In this document: piece by piece, positions 1 through 10,400 of the stretch
Numbering within the stretch: the stretch's first letter is position 1
Layout of the letters: each line of letters opens with the position of its first letter
From: Epicoccum nigrum
Taxonomy: Eukaryota > Ascomycota > Dothideomycetes > Pleosporales > Didymellaceae
Assembly: GCA_002116315.1 (NCBI GenBank)
Contig: KZ107847.1
Span: forward strand, 124,001 to 188,000
Length of the DNA: 64,000 nucleotides
Reading direction: 5' to 3'
The notes under the pieces: model-generated
The model's input: the letters and a program-made list of their open reading frames with translations, nothing else
Database searches by the model: none
Told to the model about the DNA's origin: nothing
Made by a program: the position numbers and the translations under genes

Positions 1-600
1 CACTTTCGCCATTTGGAACGAACTGTGATTGTTCGAGGGTCTTAGGCTCTGGCCAAAGTAGTTTATCGATGTATACTGAGGTGAACAGGGTCTGAGAGAG
101 GGGATATCCTGTATGCCATGCCATTTCGTAGCAGAGCAACTGGTCCATAATGCCTATTATCTCTTCTGGAAGCCGCGGACTGGACGTGTCGTACTCATCT
201 TCAAGCGTCTCGCCTGGCTCAAGGAAGCCGCTGTCCATCTTGGGGTCCATAATCTACAAACGTTAGACGGGTCGACTTCTGCTACAGTCGTGTGGTGCAT
301 ACCTCAATAGCCCCAATGGACTCGAAGAGGGTGAAGTAGTCATCCTTAACAAGCTGTCCGACCTCAAGAGCTGGGACATGTAAGTGTGTGTATCTAGACT
401 CAGTTGTACAGATATGCAAGTCGGTCGTTTTGGGAAAGCACATGGTAACCATGCGGTACCAACAAGCCCCACCATCCCTCTCTTGCGAGTTATACCGAAA
501 CAACCATCGGCATCAAAAGGGACATACCTTCACTGGCTTTCAGAAATTTCTCTGTTATGTTATGGATCTTTGGTTCAGGTGCGCAAATAGGCTGCCTCAT
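1..600 (-). CDS. NAA35: N-alpha-acetyltransferase 35, NatC auxiliary subunit (Mak10), 5' part
   Basis: Partial gene: it starts at 600 and runs off the left edge. Exons (minus strand) are 600-528, 370-303 and 253-1, with GTATGT and GTATGC donors and CAG/TAG acceptors. The 131 visible residues hold the Mak10 family signature: a GQLVKDDYFTLFE segment, then IMDPKMDSG at about residues 48-56 and an LPEEIIGIMDQLL segment. NAA35 anchors the NatC N-terminal acetyltransferase (with NAA30 and NAA38) to the ribosome. The ATG at 600 was chosen because its frame leads into the conserved part. A different ATG at 661 opens a 28-codon frame that overlaps this start. The family is clear; the exact N-terminus is less certain. 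Confidence 0.93.
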
Positions 601-1072
601 CGCCTGCCTCAGCGGCAGGTTGGTTTGCGGGGTGATATGCACGTGGGAGGGGCCTGTTCATATTAACAACGAGAACAAGTGATATAAAGAAGCAATGTTA
701 CCAGCTCCATCATGACCCGGAACAGCATCAGCATCCTCCGGCGAGGCGGTGCTGTGGCGGTGAGGGTCTGCCATGGTTGTGGAGGAGCAGCAGTTCCGCG
801 CCGAAGCGGCTGGCGGAAAGTTTGAATGCACCTGCATGGCTCCGTCTCTTTGAGCTGGTACCTGAACGTCTGAACGTCACTTTCCACGTCTTGTTCACTC
901 ATTGTCACAGGATTCACGTCAGGGTCGCAAAGTGCGTATGAAAGCGTGCGGTAAGCTCAAATCAGGTTATGCATTGGCTTTTGCCCGTCTTCCAGAAAGC
1001 TTCCTTCGGCATTGATAGTACATGTATACATTCACACCTCTGCCCTCTTCTCCCAAACCATGCTTAACACAT
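601..1072. other. Intergenic, NAA35 upstream / ATP15 downstream
   Basis: No supportable gene. It contains the start of a 28-codon upstream ORF (661 down to 575, minus) that overlaps the NAA35 start codon, and one CACGTG box near 640. An 84-codon frame on the minus strand at 663-917 has no recognisable content. Confidence 0.6.
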
Positions 1073-1419
1073 CTAAGCGGAAGCCTCAGCCTTGGCAGCA
1101 GCCTGGGCCGCGAGAGCAGCGTCGTTCAGCTCCTTGACTTCGCCCTGCTTGCCATTCTGTCCATTGTTAGCTTCCACCTCCCCGGATCCAGTGCCTCCCC
1201 CGTCGTCGACTCACCTCCCACTTGGCGAACCTGAGTTCGCTCACGCCTCTGCGCTCAGCGATGATGCGCGCATCCTCCTTGAGCGATCGGCGAACGACGC
1301 GCGATGCGACCGCGATGTAGCGGTTGTAGCTGTTGGAAGTGTCAATTGCGGTGTCCGGGGGCCCAATTGCAGCGGAGCGAAGCGTACGAGAGACCGGCGG
1401 TTTTCCATGCGGCAGACAT
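1073..1419 (-). CDS. ATP15: Mitochondrial ATP synthase subunit epsilon
   Basis: Small three-exon gene: 1419-1388, 1329-1215 and 1156-1073, giving 76 residues. The start MSAAWKTAGLSYNRYIAVAS matches the fungal epsilon subunit (yeast Atp15 begins MSAWRKAGISY). It continues with RRSLKEDARIIAERR and a short Ala/Lys/Glu-rich tail. Epsilon sits in the central stalk of F1 in the mitochondrial matrix. The first exon codes only 10 codons plus two bases, so simple ORF calling misses the gene. Donors are GTACGC and GTGAGT; acceptors are ACAG. The tail is longer than in yeast (62 residues). Confidence 0.93.
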
Positions 1420-1921
1420 TGTGATGGTTGGATGCGGGTTGACGGGCAGGTGGGTGGGTTTGCGGGTCGCGGATGGGGTTGGAGGTGTTGAATCGAAAGT
1501 TGCGGCCGCTCGGAGCTGCAGCTCGGCCCACGTGACTCTCTGCGAGTGTTCTGTCCAGATGCATAACGCAACTTGATACAACGCAGTTGAACTTGACTGC
1601 CTAATATGTAATTGCAGAATGAGAGGTTGCTGAAATTAAAGACCTCCTGGAAATTTAGTTCAAGGACTCGGCCGAGCAATCTGTAGGTTTCAGACGAATG
1701 GAACTGGAGACTATCAATTCACGTTCGAGGTATTGCAATGTCGGTATTAGCAATTTGCAGTGCCTTGAGGTCATGTTCGTCGTGTTTTCGTAGCTATGCT
1801 GATTCTACCGTAGCATTGGAATGTCCTCGAGTAACTGAGTATCCTTCCTCCAAACATAAAAGTCTCGAGCTCGTAGATTGTCTAATATCGCACTACACAG
1901 TGCTCACTACCGCACAATTCA
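1420..1921. other. Intergenic, ATP15 upstream / PRE5 downstream
   Basis: Nothing gene-like. It holds the ATP15 promoter side and the PRE5 3' side. Long minus-strand frames here only open at TTG and are the upstream extension of ATP15 exon 2. Confidence 0.6.
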
Positions 1922-2763
1922 CTAAGAGTCCGTCTCCATGGCCTCTGCCTCACCGCCCTCCTCGTTGCCACCTTCTGCATTCTCGAATGTAGTCGATAGC
2001 CACTCTGCGATGTCCTGACCCTCGTGTAGGACAAAGTCCTCACCAATGCCTCCAACACCGACGCTGGTGTTGTCGACTGTGAGCTCCTTGTCCTGAGACA
2101 GCGACTCCTTGAGTGCCCTCAGCGCGTGCTTGATGAGCTCCTCTCTGCTAGCACCGTCGAAGTCGTCGAGATGCCTCTCCAGGTATGTCCTGGCCATCTG
2201 ACTCCTGGCGCCAATACCGCAGGCAACCATCTCTTGTGTAACACCGCTGGGCTGGAACTCAAACAGATGAGGGCCCTTCGCATCGACACCTGCAATGAGC
2301 AGCCCAACACCATACGGCCTCTTTCCGTACTGCTGTGTGTTTGTCTGTGCGCGGTCTGCAATGCGTGATACAATCTCGGAGAGGGGGATAGCGCGGTCGT
2401 AAGTCAGGCGGGAGGCGAGCGATTGCTGCTTCATGAAGTTGGAAAGGACGCGGGCGTCGGAGGCGAGACCGGCGAGGGCGACACCGAAGTGAGAGTCGAT
2501 TGGGATGATCTTCTTCTGGTAGGACGAAAGCTCTTCTGCGTTGCGCTGCATTGCTTGTTAGAATCTATGTATGACCTTACGCCTGGCGTGGATCGGGTAG
2601 GTGCTAAGCGTACCTTGACTGCAGCCAGCACAGCATGTGTCTTGCTGACGATGCCGACAACAACCGAACCCTGCTTCACCGCCTCTGATGCATATTCAAC
2701 CTGGAAAATGCGACCTTGTGGCGAGAAGGTCACGGAATCGTTGTCGTAGTTGTTGCGGAACAT
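1922..2763 (-). CDS. PRE5: 20S proteasome subunit alpha-6
   Basis: Two exons, 2763-2614 and 2545-1922, giving 257 residues (human PSMA1 263, yeast Pre5 234). The N-terminus YDNDSVTFSPQGRIFQVEYA is the alpha-type signature in its alpha6 form, with the usual N-terminal helix that gates the 20S channel. RPYGVGLLIAG and the Asn/Gln-rich RAQTNTQQYGKRPYG segment are typical of alpha6. The tail is acidic (EGGNEEGGEAEAME). The intron (GTACGC donor) falls after residue 50. It shares a 402-bp upstream region with divergent VPS55. Other proteasome genes in the window are PUP2 and RPN8. Confidence 0.97.
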
Positions 2764-3165
2764 ATTGGAGGCGCGACTCGCGGGGGGAGGAGGCTAGGTG
2801 GGGTGAAAGGCGGTTCGAGTTGGGTTCAGTTTCACTTGCGTGAGGACCTCTCGGCTAGGGGCTGATCTATCTGACTGGGAGGAGTCGAGGCCGAGGGTTT
2901 GTGAAGCTTGGTGGATGGAAGCCGCTGCTTGGAGTAAGGCAACTGGGGTGACGAACGATAGCTCGGTAGCTCTTACCTGCGATGCCGCGCTAAGTCGTGG
3001 TTGCCAAGTCCAGCCAACCTCGCGGCGGCCAGGCAATGAACTGACGCAGCGCAGCCGCATCACCAACGACAGCGAGCACCGAGCACCGGCTTCCTTGAGC
3101 ACCACGCCTGTCGCTTGACACTACGAACTCAGACACCACCGCGTACTCCGCACAGCGCACAGATC
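2764..3165. promoter_or_regulatory. Shared upstream region of PRE5 and VPS55
   Basis: 402 bp between divergent start codons. No TATA box and no clear yeast-type PACE (GGTGGCAAA) element was seen. Frames at 2794-3118 on both strands have no recognisable content. Confidence 0.5.
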
Positions 3166-3620
3166 ATGGCTGGAATCAAGACGATCATCGGGCTGTCCTT
3201 CGTAGGTTCCATTCGCGCGCAAAGCCACACACATCACCGGGACACTGATGAGGGTCTGACTGGTAATCATAGGTTCTTGCGATAGGATTCCTCCTCGTCA
3301 TTCTTTCCGCGGCGCTCTTCCACAACTATCTCACGCTCCTTGTCGTTGCGACCTACGTAATCGCACCGCTACCCAACTGGATCTGCGGACGCGCATCGAA
3401 TCAAGATGACTTCATGGAAAGCTCGGGGAACGGAGTGATCGATTTTGGAAGATTCCTTACTGGATTCTTCGTCGTCATGGGAATCGCCCTTCCCACACTC
3501 CTCTGGCACTCGGAGCAGATCGCAGGCGGTGCAGCTGCCATGTCCATTATCGGCGGTCTCACCATCTACTCCACCATCATCAGCTTCACGCTGTTCTTCC
3601 ACGAGGACCAAGACTTCTGA
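3166..3620 (+). CDS. VPS55: Vacuolar protein sorting protein Vps55 (OB-RGRP/LEPROT family)
   Basis: Exons 3166-3201 and 3273-3620, giving 127 residues. Four hydrophobic segments fit the family of small four-helix membrane proteins. GFLLVILSAALFHNY near the start and the conserved DFGRFLTGFFVV and GIALPTLLWH segments are Vps55 hallmarks. Vps55 acts with Vps68 in sorting from the late endosome to the vacuole. The first exon codes only 12 residues; the donor is GTAGGT and the acceptor CATAG. VPS68 lies immediately downstream in convergent orientation, 415 bp away. Confidence 0.95.
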
Positions 3621-4035
3621 CTAGCCGGCGGTAACGAGCCATAAAGGACGCGCCAGGGCGGCACATGGCATGATCTTGGGACGGCTCCGGAACCGAGGGC
3701 TTGGTATGTGATTATGAGGTATGGGTCTGTATGGGTCAAGAGCACCGAGGGCTGCTATTTGGATATGTTGTATATTGTGAGCGTTCTTGTACTGTTCGGC
3801 AAGGCTATGTTTGGAAAGGCACGTGGCATTGCGCGGTTCATACAGGTGATAACCTTCCATAGAATCATCCGTGTGCCACATCCTGGCGACAAGGTGATAG
3901 AAATGCTCCAAATATATGCATACAACCATAAGTTACACATCAGCCCTGCGTGTCCATTCGTAAACATCCAAACTCGTCCGCAGACTGCAATCTTGCACGA
4001 CACTGCAACCGAAACCTCTTGGTTGCCGAGCAACC
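3621..4035. other. Shared 3' region of VPS55 and VPS68
   Basis: 415 bp between convergent stop codons, holding both 3' untranslated regions. The open frames here (such as 3708-4094 plus and 3755-4129 minus) are not credible genes. Confidence 0.6.
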
Positions 4036-4658
4036 CTAAAGCGCCAAGTTGTATGTGTACTCGTCCTCCATGTTCTGCGCGATCCAGAGCGTAGCAGAAC
4101 TGCATCTCGTTAGCTCCAGCGTCCTGCAATGTTCACGCCCAACGTACCTCAGCATGACCAGTGCGTTTGCGACCACATTCCCAATGCCCATCCAGATCGT
4201 CGGCCAAACGTAGCCTGGCACGATGTATTTCATGATAAGCACAACCACGCTCCCCGCCAGACCACCCGCCAGCAGCGCAAAGCCCAGGAATAGCACCAGT
4301 CTTGCCTTCCAAGCCACGCCGTTGCCGCTGTAACTGAAGCTATCGGCGGACAGTCGCGACTTGTCGATCGAGTTGATGACCAACATGCCCAGTGCGGAGC
4401 AGATACCGGGAATCCAGTCGATGAAGGTGACGTGAACGGGCGGGTCAGACGGGTTCCTGATCGACTTGGACCACACGGCTATGTCGATAAGTGAGTAGAA
4501 TCCAAGGGCAAACTAGGCCTGCATGTTAGCATGGATACAGATGGGCGAAGAGCACGACTGCCTACCATGGCTCCGGCCGTGTAGACGCCAAAGGTACGTG
4601 AGTTTGCGCTGTTGAGCCACGCGGGCTTAGGAAATCGGAAAAGACGGTTCTCGTCCAT
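4036..4658 (-). CDS. VPS68: Vps68, UPF0220/TMEM50 family membrane protein
   Basis: Exons 4658-4566, 4512-4148 and 4099-4036, giving 173 residues. The conserved core is VHVTFIDWIPGICSALGMLV, then a WKARLVLFLGFALLAGGLAG segment, and the C-terminus WIAQNMEDEYTYNLAL, close to yeast Vps68 (WIAQNVEDEYSYSLTL). Four membrane segments. Vps68 forms a complex with Vps55 at endosomes, and VPS55 is the convergent neighbour here. The last intron (GTACGT...GCAG, 48 nt) can be read through in frame, so a naive ORF gives a false insert before the C-terminus. A (GTTGGC)n run lies in its upstream region at about 4776-4792. Confidence 0.95.
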
Positions 4659-4885
4659 CGTGTCGTGACTGTCGTGTGGATGCGCTCGCGTGCGGGAGGT
4701 GTCGTGGTGTGTTCGAAGCCTGCTGTACGTGGGAGCTGCGGTTGCGCATGCCTGCCGCGGCGAGGGCTGGAGCTTGGCGTTGGCGTTGGCGTCTGATGTT
4801 GCGGCAAGTGGGCCTCGATCGTCGAAAAAGTCCAGGGCCCTGAACTTTCAAGTGCAGCAGCCTTCAAAACTCCACCAACCACACC

Positions 4886-5600
4886 ATGGCGCCCTCGAAA
4901 CCCACCAGCAAGGGCAAGTCCGCTTCCAAGGGAGGGAAAGGCGCTGCCGTATCTAAATCGAAATCTGCCGGCAAGAAACCAGAAGGTATCTCGAAGAATC
5001 GCCAGAAAAAACTGTCGCTTGCAAAGCCCGGCGGCGAGCAGAAGACCAAGTCGCTCAAGAACAAGGATGGCAGGAAGAAGAAGCGCGTCTACACTGAGGC
5101 TGAGCTCGATATCCCCAAGCTCAACTCGATTGTTCCTGCAGGCATTGCAAAGCCCAAGGGCCAGAAGAAGGGCAAGGTGTTCGTCGACGATGCCGCGAGC
5201 ATGATGGCAATTATGAGCGTTGTGAACGCGCAGAAGGAGGGACACATTGAGAGCAAGATTATGCGCGCAAGGCAGCTTGAAGAAGTGCGCGAGGCCAAGA
5301 GGAAGGAGGCGGAGGGTAGGCTAGATGAGAAGAAGGCCGACTTTGTAAGTCTTTCTGCTGTTGGCACCGACGCATTGACAGTATGTGCTAACAATGATAT
5401 AGGAGGACAGGAAACAGAGCCTCAAGAAGAAGAGGAAGAGACATTCCGAGCCTGCGCGTACTGACGATGCTGACGCCGAGGCGCCGAACAAGACGAAGAA
5501 GGACGGCAAGTTCAAGCCCAAGAAAATTGCTGACGGCGAGGCGCTGAAGAAGAAGAACGACGGCAAGTTCAAGTCCAAGAAGAGGGTCAGCTTTGGTTGA
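4886..5600 (+). CDS. LOC1: 60S ribosome assembly/mRNA-binding protein Loc1
   Basis: Exons 4886-5344 and 5403-5600, giving 218 residues, extremely Lys-rich. The middle block (VYTEAELDIPKLNSIVPAG, GQKKGKVFVDD, MMAIMSVVNAQKEGHIESK) and the KKRVSFG terminus are Loc1-like. Loc1 is a nucleolar RNA-binding protein needed for 60S assembly, and in yeast for localised mRNA. The intron has a GTAAGT donor and an ATATAG acceptor. The last exon carries a near-duplicate unit at 5469-5585. The start codon lies 227 bp from the divergent VPS68 start. Identification rests on overall composition and these blocks. Confidence 0.85.
5469..5585 (+). repeat. Two-copy tandem repeat inside LOC1
   Basis: Unit 1 (60 bp from 5469) and unit 2 (57 bp from 5529) both begin GCTGACG-CGAGGCGC and share GACGGCAAGTTCAAG. 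They code ADAEAPNKTKKDGKFKPKK and ADGEALKKKNDGKFKSKK. The second unit lacks one codon relative to the first. Confidence 0.85.
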
Positions 5601-5699
5601 AGAGGTGGTGAACATTGGTCTAAGAGTCTACGATGTCTACAAGTCTATGATACCCAATTCCGCGCAATGCAAGTCTATGTCATTGTTCTATGCCGACGT

Positions 5700-7055
5700 C
5701 TATACCTCCGGCAGGACCAGTCGTCTATGGTTGGGGTCGAAGATGGGATACACCTTGTTGGGGGCGTCGACGTTATCCTCCTGGCGTGCAGTCTTGGATG
5801 CTTCGTGGTCAATGGTCTCATGGACTTTGCTCAAGAAAGATGCGGTGGCTGTTGCGAACCACCTTCCTCCTCCGAGCTGGAAGGAACCGAGATGGCCTCC
5901 CCAGTCAGTGGTGCACAGCAGTGTGTAAGGGTTCTGCTTGAACTCTTCATAGGGAATGGCGGCTTTGGAGGAGATCTGCAACGCAATGTTAGCAAGACAG
6001 CTAATATATCATCATCCACTCGTCGAACTCTCGCTCTGACTTACCGGGTCGTCTTCAGCATTTATACCCAAAAATGGTATTCTTATCGCGACCACCGCAT
6101 CCACACTCTGCGCATCCCTGTAGTATGCTCCCTCGGTCGGATACCCCCACGTCGGACATTGCACATGTCTATCGAATTCGTACAGATATTTGCACTTCTC
6201 AATCACTTCCTTCTTGATACCCTGGTTCTGTAGCATCTGCTCTTTGTGGCGCTCGTACAGACCCATCAGGTTCTTGCCCATTGTACGCGAGTACACTTCA
6301 ACGCCCAACCACGTCCTGTTCAGCTCGACGTTGCACAGCTCCAGGTTCCAGGGATTCGAGTTCGAGACGGCGGCGGTCAGTACACACTTGTCACCCTCTT
6401 CCGCACAGTAGTTTGTGAGAATGTTGGCGCCGAGCGAGTAGCCCACGGCGTAGAGCGGCCTGTTGGGGAAGAGAGTGCGGAGCTCCTTGATAGTCTGTCG
6501 GACGTCCCACGTGGCTCTCGCGTTGAAGAGTTGCGGTGTATTGATCTTAGATAGAGCGCAGCCGCGTCCATTGACAACGCAGGCTTCCCAGCCAGATGCT
6601 GTGAGAGGCGCAAGCGTTTCGCGCAAGTACACTTCGTGGCTTCCTCCCGTTAGACCATGCAGAGCGATGAGCATGGGTTTGTTATCGTTGCTGGCAACAT
6701 TCTGCCATTCTTTATCGGAGTAGAGAGTGGTGCGTTCCGGCAGTTCAGCATCTTTTGTTGCGGATTCCCCTTCCTCCTTAGTGACCACGAAATCGACGGC
6801 AAAGATTCCAGGGTATACAGTATGGTCGGAAGTCGAGATGTGGCGCTTGTAGTAGATTGGCGGCCCAGGATCTTTCCAGGCGGTGAACATTGTCTGGAGG
6901 TGGCCGTTGAAGAGAAATGGATTCAAGCGACATGGTGGTATTGATGCCTGGGCGAGTTCTGGTAGTGTAGTCTTGGAGCCGGATTTGCCAATTATAGGGA
7001 CTGGCGATGTATGCGATGTGTAAGACGTCTTGCCATATCCAAGAAGCCACGACAT
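5700..7055 (-). CDS. Alpha/beta hydrolase, EHT1/EEB1/YMR210W (ABHD1/3) family
   Basis: Exons 7055-6045 and 5975-5700, giving 428 residues. Expected motifs: PFLFNGHLQTMF near residue 46, oxyanion HGLTGG at 133-138, nucleophile elbow GYSLGAN with Ser207, acid Asp335/336 in INAEDDP right before the intron, and His365 in WGGHLG, so the intron separates acid from base. Yeast relatives make or cleave medium-chain fatty acyl esters (EHT1, EEB1) or monoacylglycerol (YMR210W). The true substrate is open. No signal peptide is obvious. It is convergent with LOC1 (99 bp between stops). Confidence 0.9.
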
Positions 7056-7498
7056 GTTGCCTGCTTATCTTACTTTGCTGTGTTTTCCAAGTATTCACCC
7101 GAAGCCTGGACGGTCAATGGTAATTCTTATGATAATGAAAATGGATCGAGGATGTGATCTCGAGAAATCGCAGAGTCAAATCGTATCAATCAACGTGACT
7201 CTAGTGCGGCCCGGTGTGAGCGACGTGGTCTTGTTATCTGGAGGAAGAAAGAAGATGTTACGGACTGATACACGGAAGACTCGAGCAGACTCGAGCCTCG
7301 GCTCAGCGATGGGCGCTCCCTGACGCGACATGCGCGCGTCAAATACGCCAATCATTCGATAGCGCGGGCTGGGTCGGTCGCGCCTGCCAGTCAGTCTCGC
7401 GACTTTTGGAGACAGTCTTCAACCTCACAAACAGTAACGATGTCATGATACAATACGACGCCGGGTGATCGCACCTTGCCACACGGTACACAGTAGCC
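7056..7498. promoter_or_regulatory. Divergent upstream region, hydrolase / MAU2
   Basis: 443 bp between divergent starts. No gene and no clear TATA box. GC-rich palindromic bits (around 7328) were seen but not assigned. Confidence 0.5.
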
Positions 7499-10400
7499 AT
7501 GGATCCGCGATACAGCCAGCAGTACAGCTACACTGGCGGCTCGAACGCTCAGTACACTCCACAGCAGCCGCAGAACGGATATCTGCAGTATGGCCAAGCT
7601 CCGCAGTATCAGCAGCAGTACCAGCAGCAGTACCCTCTACAGCAGATGCAGATGCATCATGGGTACCAACAGCAGGCGCAGACACAGCAGAGGCAGCCCC
7701 AGGTGGTCATCCCACGGCAACAGAACCAGCAGTATATGCCCATGGCCCAGCCCCAGTATCCGCAGACGTACTCGCCGCAACAGCAATACCAGCAGCGATC
7801 GTACAATCAGTCGCAGTACCAGCATAACCAGCAGCTGCAATACCAACAGTCGCCGCCGCAGCAATCACGGCGGCAGCAGCAGCAGCCGCCGCCACAATTC
7901 CGACCAGCTCCACAATCACAGCCCTACGAGCAAGTACCGCAAGCACAGCAATACCAGCAATCCCCCAAAGTGCAGCAGTATCAACAAAGTCCACAAGCGC
8001 AGCTCCGACCGCACCCTCAGCAGCAAAGCCATGCGCAGTCTTACTTGCAATCTCGACAACAGTCTGCTATGCAACCGCAGGTCGTGATACCTCAACGAAC
8101 GCCGACCTCGATGTCCTACCCCCATATGTCGAGCCCACAGGCATCTAGTCCGAATGTCAGACTAATGCAAGCCCCGGTACAGCGCACAAGTGTAGTTGAA
8201 ATATCGCAACTAGATGGTACTCAAGACATGTATCGAAGGCAGAGTGCGCAGCAGGTTGCCACGCCACCAACCTCGAATTCTATACAGCGGACAGCCTCAC
8301 ACAACGAAAGCGTACGGCAGAGCCATCAGGTGCCCCTGACTACCCCCAACAGGACCCAAGCCCAACAACAGCCACACCTGCAACCGCAACCACAACAGCA
8401 ACAAAAGGCGCCGCAAGATCATGATCAAGCCAAGCTCGAGCAGCAGCAGCAGCGACAACGTCAACATCAATGGCAGCAACAGCAGCAGCAGCGGATGTCC
8501 GTTGATGATACGGTCCAGGTAAAAGTTGCACAGCAACAACCTCGCCCTGCATCACGAGTGCAAACCACACCTCAGCGCGTAAAGTCACAGTCTTCTCATC
8601 AACCAAAAGCAGTACAAGTTATATCCCGTGTGCAAATTACACCTGAACGCACATCGTCACAATCGCTTCAGCAGCCGAAACCGCCACAAGCAGCTCCTCA
8701 GGTACAAATCACCCCTCAGCGCACGCCGTCACAGTCTTTCAAACAACCGCCACCCCTCCAAAAGACACCACAGCCTCAGACCCCATCACAGGGGCCGCCA
8801 TCACAGCAGTCATCCTCACAGCCCAGATCTCATCCTAAAGTCGTAATTCCTCGTCCCCCATCACACCAGCTCACCTCGCCTACGAAGGCTGCTCCTGCGC
8901 AACTATCACAGAAAGTGCTGCCCGCCGATCTGTCGGTGATGCTACTGTCAGCGGCAGACGAATACATCGCTGAAGCACGCAGTCTGGGCTCATCTGTAGC
9001 ACGGCAAAGGAAAAGTAATGAAGTCCAACAATATCACAAGCTTATGTCGACTGCAATGGGGTGCATGGATGCTGTTCTTAGGAAATATAACATGCAGCCG
9101 AGAGATGAGGCTAAGCTAAGGCTGAGATATGCGAGCTTGCTCATCGAGGAAACGGAGAACACCACCGAGATTGAAGAGATTCTTTCGAAAGGTGTCTCCT
9201 TGTGTGCGCGATTTCGGCTGCAGGATCTACGATACAGCATGCTGCATCTTCAGGCTCGTTACCAATTCAAAACAAACCACCGAGCGGCTTTCAAGGCTCT
9301 CGACAAGAACATATCAGAAGCCGAGACGTTCCAGCAGATTGCTTGGGTATACGCTTTCCGGTTCCTGAAGGTCTCTTTATTGCTGCAAAGTCCTGACCGC
9401 ATCGAGACGATACCTGCTCTTCAACAGCTGCATTCCATCAGCACGTATGCGATGAAGCGCGGCGACACAGCTGTAGGATTTGCTTGCAACGCATTGGAAG
9501 CTATGGTACATCTGAGATCCAGTGCACAAGACCGCATGACTGAAGCCCAGCGAGCCATTGCGCAAGCTCGAAGCTTGCAGCTTACAATGTCGGCTGAACA
9601 ACAAGGTTCATTCGGTACTTTTTTCAACGTCGTCGACTTAGCTTGTGGCATACATCAGAACGCACCTGACAGTGCCAAGTCAACAGCTCTGGTGCAGGCC
9701 ACTGCAGACGAGAACGATGACGGGCTTGGGACTGCGGACGGCATTTTTACCGTGATCCTTGATCGAACCTCCGGTGGCACTCTCACAACTGACACTGGTG
9801 GTATTTTCAGAAAGACTGCTGAAGGTCGCGACGAATTGGTTTTTACGTGGCTACCGAGAGAAGATATCAAGGCTCTGTGCTTCCACTTGTGTGCTCTTGA
9901 CCAGAACGTACACGAAAAGGCTCAAAATCTAGCCCAAGAAGCGCGCTCTCGCTGTCGAGATTTGATGCGTGGTCAGTCCCCCTATGGCCTGCCTATATCA
10001 ACATCGTGTTCGCAGTTAAAGTGGCGCAAGACTTTGTATTGGCATACCACTTTCACCCTTGGTCTTATAGGAGCCCACCGAGACGATCAAGCGACCGCCA
10101 ACGAAGCACTTGGATCGCTTACACGAAGGGTTGCTGCACCTCCGTACGCCAACCATCAGACTTATAGTGCAACATTGTCATATCTCGAAGCCATCATCGA
10201 TCAAAATAATGGTCGCTTCGATGCTGCGCTCGCTACGTATTCTTCGAGCACGTTCGCTGTGCCTGACAAGAATCATGCCCCAACTCTGAATAATGAGCTT
10301 GGCATACTTGCTGCTATGAACCGTCTGCTCATTGCAAGAGATCCAACTCACCCAGATCATGAAAATATAGAAGCTTTACTCACACAAATCGCGGCTGCTT

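Noticed and set aside
2764..3165. Yeast-type PACE element upstream of PRE5
   Set aside because: Only loose G-rich resemblance (GGTGGGG); no GGTGGCAAA core found.
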